A stretch of DNA of 13,519 nt, taken from contig DJIW01000026.1 in the NCBI GenBank assembly GCA_002433805.1, positions 1,869 through 15,387 on the forward strand, written 5' to 3'. Below are positions 7,014 to 12,738 of the stretch, one piece after another. Position numbers and translations under genes: made by a program. This DNA is from Competibacteraceae bacterium UBA6584 (GTDB taxonomy: Bacteria; Pseudomonadota; Gammaproteobacteria; Competibacterales; Competibacteraceae). Every line of letters begins with the position of its first letter. Positions within the stretch are counted from its first letter, which is position 1. A model generated the notes under the pieces. It ran no database searches and had not been told where the DNA came from. It saw nothing but the letters and a program-made list of their open reading frames with translations.

Positions 7014-7952
7014 ATGAGCGCCAACGCGCGGTTGTGGCTCGGTCTGGTGCTGTTGGCGGTGATGGTCGGCATCGTCCAGTGGTCGGTCGGTTGGCCGCAA
7101 CTGCTGGCGCCTTGGCGCTCGATTGCGCCGTCGGCGCTGGCGCTGGCGACTTTGTTGGCTTCGGGTAGCTATATGGCGCGCGCGCTGCGGCTGTACGATT
7201 ATTTCCCGCCCGGCGCGCGCGGCGGTTTTGTCGCCTGTCTCAAGCTGACCCTGCTGCATAATCTATTCAACAATCTGTTGCCGATGCGGGCTGGAGAGGC
7301 GTCGTTTCCGGTGTTGATGAACCGTTATTTCAAGGTGCCGTTAAGCCGTTCGCTGACGGCGTTGCTGTGGTTCCGGCTGATGGACTTGCACGCCTTGGCG
7401 GCAGTGGCGATTCTCGCCGTCGGTCGCCGCTGGTGGGATAGTGGGTGGATAGGCTTGCTGGCGGCCGTTTGGTTGATCCTGCCGTGGTGGTCGTTCCGCC
7501 TGCAATCCGCACCGGCCTTGGTCCGGTTGAGCGAACGGTTGTCGCCGCGCTGGCGGGATCGGTTGGCGCGAGCGAGCGAAGGGTTGCCGCAAACGCCGGC
7601 CGCGTTTTGGCGGGCGTGGTTTTGGACCCAACTCAACTGGCTGGTGAAATTGGCGGTGTTCGCCTGGATTTTGCGGCTGTTTGCGCCGATGCCGGGGGCG
7701 GCGGCGGTGATGGGCGCGCTTGGCGGCGATCTGACCAGCGTGTTGCCGGTGCACGGCATCGCTGGGGCTGGCACCTATGAAGCGGGCGTGGTCGCCGCCT
7801 TGATTCCGTTCGGGATCGAGGCCAAAGTGGCGCTGGCGGCGGCGGTCAACCTGCATCTGTTCGTGCTGGGGCTGTCGGCGGCGGGCGGCGCGCTGGCGCT
7901 GTTGCTCCGCGCTGGCGCGCCCGCCGCTGGATGGGTTCGCGAGCATGGATGA
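7014..7952 (+). CDS. LPG_synthase_TM / YbhN-family membrane protein (putative lipid flippase-like)
   Basis: A 312-residue polytopic membrane protein of the family defined by the membrane domain of lysylphosphatidylglycerol synthase (PF03706; YbhN/AglD-like, UPF0104). The two family signatures are present: NNLFNNLLPMRAGE-like sequence at about 83-95 (HNLFNNLLPMRAGEASFP) and a glycine-rich block LPVHGIAGAGTYEAGV at about 244-259. There is no soluble aminoacyl-transferase domain, so it is not a full MprF. Members are often found beside polyprenyl-sugar glycosyltransferases and are suspected to flip or bind lipids; this is not established. The ATG follows the previous stop with no gap. The Shine-Dalgarno is weak (AGG at 7001-7003), which fits coupling to the upstream gene. 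Its end overlaps the next gene by eight bases. Confidence 0.85.
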   Translation: MSANARLWLGLVLLAVMVGIVQWSVGWPQLLAPWRSIAPSALALATLLASGSYMARALRLYDYFPPGARGGFVACLKLTLLHNLFNNLLPMRAGEASFPVLMNRYFKVPLSRSLTALLWFRLMDLHALAAVAILAVGRRWWDSGWIGLLAAVWLILPWWSFRLQSAPALVRLSERLSPRWRDRLARASEGLPQTPAAFWRAWFWTQLNWLVKLAVFAWILRLFAPMPGAAAVMGALGGDLTSVLPVHGIAGAGTYEAGVVAALIPFGIEAKVALAAAVNLHLFVLGLSAAGGALALLLRAGAPAAGWVREHG

Positions 7953-8574
7953 GCGGCTGCTGCTGTGGATCAATCAGGGCTGGGGTCATCCGGCGCTGGA
8001 CGGGGTCTTTTGGTGGCTGTCGCAACGGCTTTGGTTCGCTTTTCCGCTGGCGTCGCTGCTGCTGTACGATAGCGTCCGGCGGTGGGGTTGGCGCGGCGCG
8101 CGGCTATTTTTGCTGTTGGCCTTGACGGTCGTGGTCGGCGATCTGCTCGGCGGTTTTTTGAAGGACGCCTTCGCCGCGCCGCGACCGTGTCAGGCCATGT
8201 TCGAGGAGTTGCGCGCGCTCGGTGGCGCGGTCGCCGAGCGTTGCGGCAAGGCTCCGAACGGAATGCCGTCCAATCACGCCATCAATTTTTTCGCCGCAGC
8301 GACTTTCATCGCGCTGGCCACGCCTTGGCGTCGCTGGCGGATCGGACTGTTCGCTTGCGCCGTGCTGGTGGGGTTGTCGCGGATTTATCTCGGCAAACAT
8401 TATCCCAGTCAGGTGTTGGCCGGCGCGCTGGTCGGCGCGCTGGTCGGCGCGCTGGGCGCGTGGCTGGCCTCGCGCTATCCGACCGTTTTCAGAGCGCCGG
8501 TGGTTGACGCCGCCGGCCCCGCGTTCCATTCGCCCGCCCCCCATCGAGAGAGCGATGAAAGCAACCGATCCTGA
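7945..8574 (+). CDS. PAP2-family membrane phosphatase, second copy, with Gln in place of motif-3 Asp
   Basis: A 209-residue PAP2-superfamily membrane phosphatase, quite different from the first copy. Motif 1 is K73-X6-R80-P81 (KDAFAAPRP). Motif 2 is P108-S-N-H111, with Asn in place of the usual Gly. Motif 3 is S145-R146-X5-H152-Y-P-S-Q156. The two catalytic histidines are present, but Q156 sits where the Asp partner of the second His normally lies. The same HxxxQ pattern is known in glucose-6-phosphatases, so activity is not excluded. A roughly 25-residue insertion with C82 and C100 lies between motifs 1 and 2 and may form a periplasmic loop disulfide. The last helix contains a VGAL repeat encoded by a 12-bp tandem repeat. 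It overlaps the genes on both sides (8 and 20 bases). Substrate unknown. Confidence 0.88.
   Translation: MDERLLLWINQGWGHPALDGVFWWLSQRLWFAFPLASLLLYDSVRRWGWRGARLFLLLALTVVVGDLLGGFLKDAFAAPRPCQAMFEELRALGGAVAERCGKAPNGMPSNHAINFFAAATFIALATPWRRWRIGLFACAVLVGLSRIYLGKHYPSQVLAGALVGALVGALGAWLASRYPTVFRAPVVDAAGPAFHSPAPHRESDESNRS
8422..8455 (+). repeat. 12-bp tandem repeat (GGCGCGCTGGTC, about 2.8 copies) inside the second PAP2 gene
   Basis: Two perfect copies (8422-8433 and 8434-8445) and a third matching for ten bases (8446-8455). The unit is a multiple of three, so copy-number change would add or remove the four residues VGAL in a membrane helix without breaking the frame. Confidence 0.85.
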
Positions 8575-9583
8575 GCCGGTTCCGCCCCCGCACCGTCTGT
8601 CGCTGGTGGTGCCGCTTTATAACGAACGGGATAACGTCGCGCCGCTGTTGGCGGGCATTCATGAGGCCCTGGCGGCTTATCCCGATCCGTGGGAATTGAT
8701 CGCGGTGGACGATGGCAGCAGCGATGGCACCGCCGAACGGCTGGCGGGCGAGGCTGACCGGTATGGGCCGCACGTGCGGGTGCTGACCTTGCAGCGCAAT
8801 TTCGGTCAAACCGCTGCGATGCAGGCCGGCATCGACGCCGCGCGCGGCGATCTCATCGCCACCTTGGACGGCGATTTACAAAACGATCCCGCCGATATTC
8901 CGCGCCTGGTCGGGCGCTTGCTCGCCGAACAACTCGATTTGGTGGTCGGCTGGCGGCGGCGGCGTCAGGATAACGTCTGGCTGCGCACCATTCCCTCGCG
9001 GATCGCCAATCGCTTGATCGGCAATATCACCGGCGTGCGCTTGCACGATTACGGTTGCAGCCTCAAGGTCTACCGCACCGCCGTGATCAAGCAAGTGCGC
9101 TTATACGGCGAGATGCATCGTTTCATTCCGGCTTGGATGTCGGTGCAAACCGCCCCCAGCCGCATTCGAGAGGAAGTCGTCAACCACCGCGCCCGCCAGC
9201 ACGGCGAATCGAAATACGGCATCGGCCGCGCCTTTCGGGTATTGGTGGATTTGCTGTCGGTGTATTTTTTTCTGCGCTTTTTGACCCGGCCGGGCCATTT
9301 CTTCGGCCGGATCGGCTTGCTCAGCGGGGGGGCGGGCCTGTTGGTGCTGGCTTATCTATTCGCGCAAAAACTGCTGTTCGCCGCCAGCATCGGCACCCGT
9401 CCGCTGTTGCTGGTGGGGGTGCTATTAGTGTTGATGGCGGTGCAGTTTTTGACCACCGGCGTTTTGAGCGAACTGATTGCAAGGACTTATTTTTCCTCCA
9501 GCCAGAACTCCTCTTACGCGATCCGCCCGGAGGGTTCCGAGGCGCTGGCGTTCGAAGCCGGTTGGCGCACCCGGCATGGTTGA
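8555..9583 (+). CDS. Glycosyltransferase family 2, DPM1/ArnC-like polyprenyl-phosphate sugar synthase
   Basis: A 342-residue GT2 enzyme. Relatives move a sugar from a nucleotide donor onto undecaprenyl (or dolichyl) phosphate at the cytoplasmic face of the membrane. The GT-A fold motifs are clear: VVPLYNERDN at 18-27, VDDGSSDGT at 51-59, RNFGQTAAMQAG at 81-92, the metal-binding TLDGDLQNDP at 103-112 (D105, D107), DYGCSLKVYR at 165-174 and HGESKYGIGRA at 216-226. Two or more C-terminal membrane helices follow (about 251-275 and 283-305), typical of the membrane-anchored subgroup. The ATG at 8555 is chosen because the domain begins about 15 residues later and GAGAG lies just upstream. The open frame to 8222 only reads through the PAP2 gene. 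It overlaps neighbours by 20 and 8 bases. It is the likely source of donor lipid for the two GT39 enzymes. Confidence 0.93.
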   Translation: MKATDPEPVPPPHRLSLVVPLYNERDNVAPLLAGIHEALAAYPDPWELIAVDDGSSDGTAERLAGEADRYGPHVRVLTLQRNFGQTAAMQAGIDAARGDLIATLDGDLQNDPADIPRLVGRLLAEQLDLVVGWRRRRQDNVWLRTIPSRIANRLIGNITGVRLHDYGCSLKVYRTAVIKQVRLYGEMHRFIPAWMSVQTAPSRIREEVVNHRARQHGESKYGIGRAFRVLVDLLSVYFFLRFLTRPGHFFGRIGLLSGGAGLLVLAYLFAQKLLFAASIGTRPLLLVGVLLVLMAVQFLTTGVLSELIARTYFSSSQNSSYAIRPEGSEALAFEAGWRTRHG

Positions 9584-11075
9584 ACCGTCCGCCGCCCCCG
9601 AGCCGGCTCCGATCACCGTTTTCGACCTGGTGTTGTTGGCGGGGTTGGTGGTGGTATTGCCTTTGCTGCGCTTTTATATCGCCGAGGCCGGCGGTTTCGA
9701 TTTGCATTTCGATGAAGCGCAGTATTGGGAGTGGTCGCGGCAGCTCGATTGGAGCTACTACTCCAAGGGGCCGTTGGTCGCGTGGTTGATCGCCTTGAGC
9801 ACCGCGCTGTTCGGGCACGGCGAATGGCAAGTGCGCTTGTTCGCGTGGTTGGCCTACGATCTGTTTTTGATTGTGCTGTTCTGTTTTACCGCTCAGTTCT
9901 GGCAAAGCCGGCGGGCGGGCTGGTGGGCGGTGGCGCTAGGATTGACCACGCCGTTGTATTTTCCGCTCGGTCAGGTGATGACCACCGATGTCTTTCTGTT
10001 CGTCTGCTGGAGCTGGGGTTTGTGGGCTATCTGGCGGGCGTTGTGCCGCCAGCGGCAAGCCGCGTGGTACGAATTCGGCGCGGCGGTCGGCATCGGCGGC
10101 TTGGCCAAATTCAGTATCGGCTTGCTGCCGTTCTTTCTGGGGCTTGGCTTGCTGCTGACGGCGGCCGGCCGCCGGGCGCTGCGGCGTTGGCCGCCTTGGG
10201 GCGGGGCGTTGCTCGGCGTGCTGCTGCTCGCGCCGGTTTTACTGTGGAATGCCGTTCACGGCTGGCCGATGTTTCACCACGAACAGGGCCACGTCCTCAA
10301 TGCGAGCGAGGCGGGCGGTTGGCGGGAAAATGCCGGTCATTTGCTGGAATTTCTCGGCGGGCAATGGCTGGGGCTGTCGCCGCTGGTCGCCGTGGCGCTG
10401 GTTCGGGTGCTGTCGCGGCCGCCGCGTTTGGCGGAACAACGCCTGTTATGGGCTTTGTCGCTGGCGGTACTGGGATTTTTTCTAGCCAAGGCCACGGTCA
10501 GCAAAGTGCAACTGAACTGGCCCGCGCCGGCCTACATCGGCTTGCTGGTGCTGTTCGCCGGTCGGATCGAGACGTCGGCGGCGAGTTGGCGGCGGTTGAC
10601 GGCGGCGGGCATGGTCAGTTCGGTCGTGCTGCTCGGTATTGCGTTTTTCCCGATGGCGGTCGGATTATCGCCGACGAAAGCGCCCTTTGACGAGCTTCGA
10701 GGTTGGCGGGAGTCGGTCGCCGAGGTGGCGCGGCAGGCCGGACCGACGCACTTTCTGATGGTGCCGAGCTATCATTTGGCGGGAAGCGTGGCGTTTTACT
10801 GGCCGCAACCTTTGCCGGTCTATCCGATGGCCGAAAACCGCCGTTTCAGCCAGCATGATTTTTGGCCGGGCATCGAGCGGGAAGCCGGCCGCGACGGCGT
10901 TTATATCGCGACCGACGATGGCTTGCCTCCCCGGCTGTTAAGCGCGTTTGCCCGGTGCCTGCCGCTGGCGCCCGCGCCGGCCATCGCTCGGGATGGCGGC
11001 AGGTTGCGGACGCTGTATGCGTGGCGCTGCCAAAATTATCAGCCGACCGTCTGGCCCAAGCCGACGACTTATTAG
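9576..11075 (+). CDS. Glycosyltransferase family 39 (PMT_2) membrane protein, second copy
   Basis: A 499-residue membrane glycosyltransferase of the GT39/PMT_2 type, clearly distinct from the first copy. After one membrane helix (about 14-34) the periplasmic acidic motif LHFDEAQYWEWSRQLDWSYY runs over 43-62, with D46 and E47 the likely catalytic acids. KGPLVAWLIA follows at 64-73. This pattern is typical of the subgroup annotated simply as glycosyltransferase family 39. About ten membrane helices follow. A soluble C-terminal part (about 385-499) includes the YHLAGSVAFYWPQ and RFSQHDFW segments common in this group. The ATG at 9576 overlaps the stop of the GT2 gene by eight bases; the open frame back to 9477 lies within the GT2 coding sequence. 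It probably uses the lipid-linked sugar made by the adjacent GT2 enzyme; the acceptor is unknown. Confidence 0.9.
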   Translation: MVEPSAAPEPAPITVFDLVLLAGLVVVLPLLRFYIAEAGGFDLHFDEAQYWEWSRQLDWSYYSKGPLVAWLIALSTALFGHGEWQVRLFAWLAYDLFLIVLFCFTAQFWQSRRAGWWAVALGLTTPLYFPLGQVMTTDVFLFVCWSWGLWAIWRALCRQRQAAWYEFGAAVGIGGLAKFSIGLLPFFLGLGLLLTAAGRRALRRWPPWGGALLGVLLLAPVLLWNAVHGWPMFHHEQGHVLNASEAGGWRENAGHLLEFLGGQWLGLSPLVAVALVRVLSRPPRLAEQRLLWALSLAVLGFFLAKATVSKVQLNWPAPAYIGLLVLFAGRIETSAASWRRLTAAGMVSSVVLLGIAFFPMAVGLSPTKAPFDELRGWRESVAEVARQAGPTHFLMVPSYHLAGSVAFYWPQPLPVYPMAENRRFSQHDFWPGIEREAGRDGVYIATDDGLPPRLLSAFARCLPLAPAPAIARDGGRLRTLYAWRCQNYQPTVWPKPTTY

Positions 11076-11109
11076 CCTGTTGAAACCTTCCATCCTTCAA
11101 GGAAGCCTC

Positions 11110-11532
11110 ATGTCCGAATCCGCCAAATGCATTTTCTGTAAAATCGTTCGAGGCGACATTCCAGCGGTCAAGGTCCGCGAGGATGAAGCGACCTTGGTGT
11201 TTATGGATATTCAACCGGCCAGCCCCGGCCACGCCTTGGTGATTCCGAAAACTCACGCCGCCGATCTGTATGAAATCGCCGAAACCGACCTGAACATCGT
11301 GACCGCCACCGTGCAGCGCGCCGCTCGCGCGATGCGCCAAGCGCTGGCTCCGGACGGCATCCGCATCGTGCAAACCAACGGCGCCGCCGCCGGTCAGACG
11401 GTCTTCCATTACCATGTCCACCTGATTCCGATGCGGGAAGGTCAGAAGCTCGGCACGCACGGCCGCGCCCCGGCCGATACCGAAGACCTCAAGGCGCTGG
11501 CGGCGCGGATTCGCGAGGCGTGGGAGGGTTGA
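11110..11532 (+). CDS. HIT-family purine nucleotide hydrolase (HinT-like)
   Basis: A 140-residue cytoplasmic protein of the histidine triad superfamily; HinT-type members hydrolyse nucleoside phosphoramidates and acyl-adenylates. The triad H100-Y-H102-V-H104-L-I-P is intact. The N-terminus SAKCIFCKIVRGDIP, with the C7/C10 pair, is the typical opening. The segment PASPGHALVIPKTH at 36-49 lines the nucleotide pocket, and NGAAAGQTVFH at 90-100 completes the site. It is longer than E. coli HinT by a C-terminal helix (about 124-140). The ATG is set by AAGGAA at 11099-11104, five bases upstream; the open frame to 10948 runs inside the GT39 gene. It follows the membrane cluster after 34 bases and could be cotranscribed, but its function is generic housekeeping. 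Confidence 0.95.
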   Translation: MSESAKCIFCKIVRGDIPAVKVREDEATLVFMDIQPASPGHALVIPKTHAADLYEIAETDLNIVTATVQRAARAMRQALAPDGIRIVQTNGAAAGQTVFHYHVHLIPMREGQKLGTHGRAPADTEDLKALAARIREAWEG

Positions 11533-11603
11533 AAGTCGCCGCGCGGCAGCGGCCCTTCGATCCAACGCGAGACCGCGCGACGGCGAATCCAGCGGTGATC
11601 TGT

Positions 11604-11664
11604 CGATCCGTCGGCGGCCGGATGCTAAAATAAATAGCTTTGCGACCGGCGGCCCGACGGATCG
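11604..11664. repeat. Long imperfect inverted repeat between the convergent hinT and ompA-like genes
   Basis: CGATCCGTCG (11604-11613) and CGACGGATCG (11655-11664) are perfect 10-bp complements. Pairing continues inward through a GC-rich segment (GCGGCCGG against CCGGCGGCC) with one offset. The remaining loop is A/T-rich and contains TAAAAT, with a small inner repeat GCTA/TAGC. No T-run follows on either strand, so a simple intrinsic terminator is not obvious. The position between convergent stops nevertheless suggests a bidirectional end-of-transcript structure. Confidence 0.6.
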
Positions 11665-11670
11665 GCCGCC
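11658..11670 (+). repeat. 13-bp direct repeat CGGATCGGCCGCC, copy 1
   Basis: The same 13 bases recur at 12558-12570, also in non-coding DNA. Both copies lie next to inverted-repeat material. The sequence is GC-rich, so a chance origin is possible; a dispersed intergenic repeat is the alternative. Confidence 0.5.
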
Positions 11671-11695
11671 GCTGGGGTGGAAAGCGGAGGGACCC

Positions 11696-12292
11696 TCAAG
11701 GCTGGACGCGGCGTGGCCGGTCGGCGCGCTGGCGGAACAAGGTGATTTCCACTCGGCGGTTGAGCTGCCGTCCCTCGGCGGTGGCATTGGTGGCGATGGG
11801 TTCTCGCTTGCCTCGGCCGTCGGTGTGCAGCCGGAAGTTTTCCACGCCCTCGGATCTTAGCACCGTCGAAACGCTTTCGGCCCGGCGTAAGGACAGGTCG
11901 AGATTGTAGGGGTCGGAACCGGCGTTGTCGGTATGGCCGGTGATGTTGGCCTGAAGGCGGGGACGCCGGGACATAATGCGCGCGACTTGACGCAAGGTGG
12001 GCGCGAAATCACGGCTGATATCGGCGCTATCGTAGGCGAACAAAACCTCGCTCGGCAGTCGTATGCGCAAGTTGCCGTTGGGCAAGCGCTCTACCCGCAT
12101 GCCGCGCTGCCGGTATTCGGGGGTGATGATTTCTTCGATTTCGCCTCGGGCGCTGTCTAAACTGTCATCTTCGGCGGCGGTTCTTTCGGATCTGGCGTTG
12201 GGTTGAGCGGCTGTGGCCTCAGTCGCAAGCCAGGCCGGCATGCCGATCAATAAAGCCAGCAGACCGAGATAGGCGGTGCGCAATAGCGTCAT
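11696..12292 (-). CDS. Exported OmpA-family (peptidoglycan-binding) protein
   Basis: A 198-residue envelope protein. Residues 1-29 form a signal peptide (hydrophobic LLALLIGMPAWLA, cleavage near ATAAQ). A polar linker with two short acidic stretches precedes the OmpA C-terminal domain at about 70-187. There, LFAYDSADI at 84-92, ITGHTDNAGSDPYNLDLS at 117-134, RRAESV at 136-141 and GRGKREPIATNATAEGRQLNRRVEI at about 159-183 are the family blocks. D122 and R137 fall at the diaminopimelate-binding positions. There is no beta-barrel domain and no Cys for lipid attachment, so it should be a soluble periplasmic peptidoglycan-binding protein. The ATG at 12292 is preferred over a TTG at 12334 because AAGGAG (12301-12306) lies eight bases upstream and the signal peptide then starts correctly. 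It is transcribed alone, towards hinT. Confidence 0.93.
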   Translation of the reverse strand: MTLLRTAYLGLLALLIGMPAWLATEATAAQPNARSERTAAEDDSLDSARGEIEEIITPEYRQRGMRVERLPNGNLRIRLPSEVLFAYDSADISRDFAPTLRQVARIMSRRPRLQANITGHTDNAGSDPYNLDLSLRRAESVSTVLRSEGVENFRLHTDGRGKREPIATNATAEGRQLNRRVEITLFRQRADRPRRVQP

Positions 12293-12300
12293 CGGATGGA

Positions 12301-12306
12301 CTCCTT
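12301..12306 (-). promoter_or_regulatory. Ribosome binding site deciding the start of the OmpA-family gene
   Basis: AAGGAG on the minus strand, eight bases before ATG 12292. It lies inside the longer open frame starting at TTG 12334, which argues against that longer start. Confidence 0.8.
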
Positions 12307-12320
12307 CAGCAAAGTTACGA

Positions 12321-12334
12321 TTGACATTCGTCAA
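12321..12334. repeat. Short palindrome TTGAC-N4-GTCAA in the ompA-like leader
   Basis: Perfect 5-bp arms (12321-12325 and 12330-12334) separated by four bases, just upstream of the ribosome binding site of the OmpA-family gene. It could be an operator or a small leader hairpin; no regulator family is identified from it. Confidence 0.35.
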
Positions 12335-12378
12335 AAAGCGCCCCGAGCTTACTCATTGGGCTCATTTTGATGAAAAAT

Positions 12379-12454
12379 CGCCTCTCTCCTCGACTTGAAT
12401 GAGAAGGCCTGTAAAGGGGTATATCGGTAAAAGCGGCGGATGACAAGAGAGGCG
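12379..12454. repeat. Separated inverted repeat CGCCTCTCT / AGAGAGGCG
   Basis: Perfect 9-bp arms at 12379-12387 and 12446-12454 with 58 bases between. The right arm touches the -35 candidate of the ompA-like promoter, and most of the left arm side would lie in its transcribed leader. It may be a coincidence in 450 bases of DNA. Confidence 0.35.
12418..12446 (-). promoter_or_regulatory. Candidate sigma70 promoter for the OmpA-family gene
   Basis: On the minus strand TTGTCA (12446 to 12441, 5/6) and TATACC (12423 to 12418, 4/6) are separated by exactly 17 bases. Transcription would begin near 12411, giving a leader of about 120 bases that carries the TTGAC/GTCAA palindrome before the ribosome binding site. 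Confidence 0.5.
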
Positions 12455-12557
12455 GCGTTCGATGGCGCCGGTCGTTCGAGGCCGCCGGGATTTTCCAAGA
12501 TGTTGCTGGCCGCTGACAGCTCCTTGAATTCGATTTTTTAACAGGGCCGTCCTGCTT

Positions 12558-12570
12558 CGGATCGGCCGCC
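12558..12570 (+). repeat. 13-bp direct repeat CGGATCGGCCGCC, copy 2
   Basis: Identical to 11658-11670; see that entry. This copy lies in the gene-free region upstream of the NYN gene. Confidence 0.5.
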
Positions 12571-12621
12571 AGAGCCCGTCGGGCGCATCCGTAACGTCAT
12601 TGCTGAGAGTGTCCGCCACGT

Positions 12622-12637
12622 GGTCCGAGCACGGACC
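12622..12637. repeat. Perfect hairpin GGTCCG-AGCA-CGGACC
   Basis: 6-bp GC-rich arms with a four-base loop, about 30 bases upstream of the NYN promoter candidate. On the plus strand it is followed by TAAAAA, not a T-run, so it is not a plus-strand terminator. An operator is possible. Confidence 0.4.
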
Positions 12638-12663
12638 TAAAAATGGCGGTTTAGTGACGAATT

Positions 12664-12672
12664 TGTGATAAT
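12664..12672 (+). promoter_or_regulatory. Extended -10 promoter candidate for the NYN gene
   Basis: TGTGATAAT combines the TG extension with a 5/6 match to TATAAT. No convincing -35 exists at the right distance, which extended -10 promoters can tolerate. It would give a leader of about 60 bases before ATG 12739. Confidence 0.4.
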
Positions 12673-12738
12673 GGTTCCGACGATTTCTGGCCAATTCCAT
12701 GCGCGTCAACCATCCTGTTTGAGCAAACTACAAAATTT

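Larger units (their letters stand above)
12335..12738. other. Gene-free intergenic region with divergent promoters and several inverted repeats
   Basis: About 400 bases between the divergent OmpA-family and NYN genes. It holds the promoter candidate for the former, an extended -10 for the latter, inverted repeats at 12379-12454, 12622-12637 and 12717-12728 (GTTTG-AG-CAAAC), and the second copy of a 13-bp repeat. The only sizeable reading frame (minus strand, 12362-12700 or 12709) has no recognisable domain and no good ribosome binding site. A small RNA or a degraded gene is possible but not supported by anything specific. Confidence 0.6.

Noticed and set aside
5966..7168. 400-codon plus-strand frame across the GT39/PAP2/YbhN junctions
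   Set aside because: It runs out of frame through three recognisable genes and encodes Arg/Gly/Ala-rich sequence with no motif.
8222..8554. N-terminal extension of the GT2 gene back to 8222
   Set aside because: This part is an out-of-frame reading of the PAP2 gene; the GT2 domain begins just after ATG 8555, which has a nearby GAGAG.
9477..9575. N-terminal extension of the second GT39 gene
   Set aside because: It lies entirely within the GT2 coding sequence; ATG 9576 gives the typical short N-terminus before the first helix and an 8-base overlap.
10948..11109. N-terminal extension of the HIT gene
   Set aside because: It overlaps the GT39 C-terminus and is not HIT-like; ATG 11110 has AAGGAA five bases upstream and gives the standard HinT start.
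12293..12334. Longer N-terminus for the OmpA-family protein (TTG at 12334)
   Set aside because: It would place the AAGGAG site inside the gene and put 14 polar residues before a normal signal peptide.
12362..12709. Minus-strand frame of up to 115 codons in the gene-free region
   Set aside because: It starts with TTG (or ATG at 12700), has no clear ribosome binding site and no recognisable domain, and would overlap the promoter candidates of both flanking genes.
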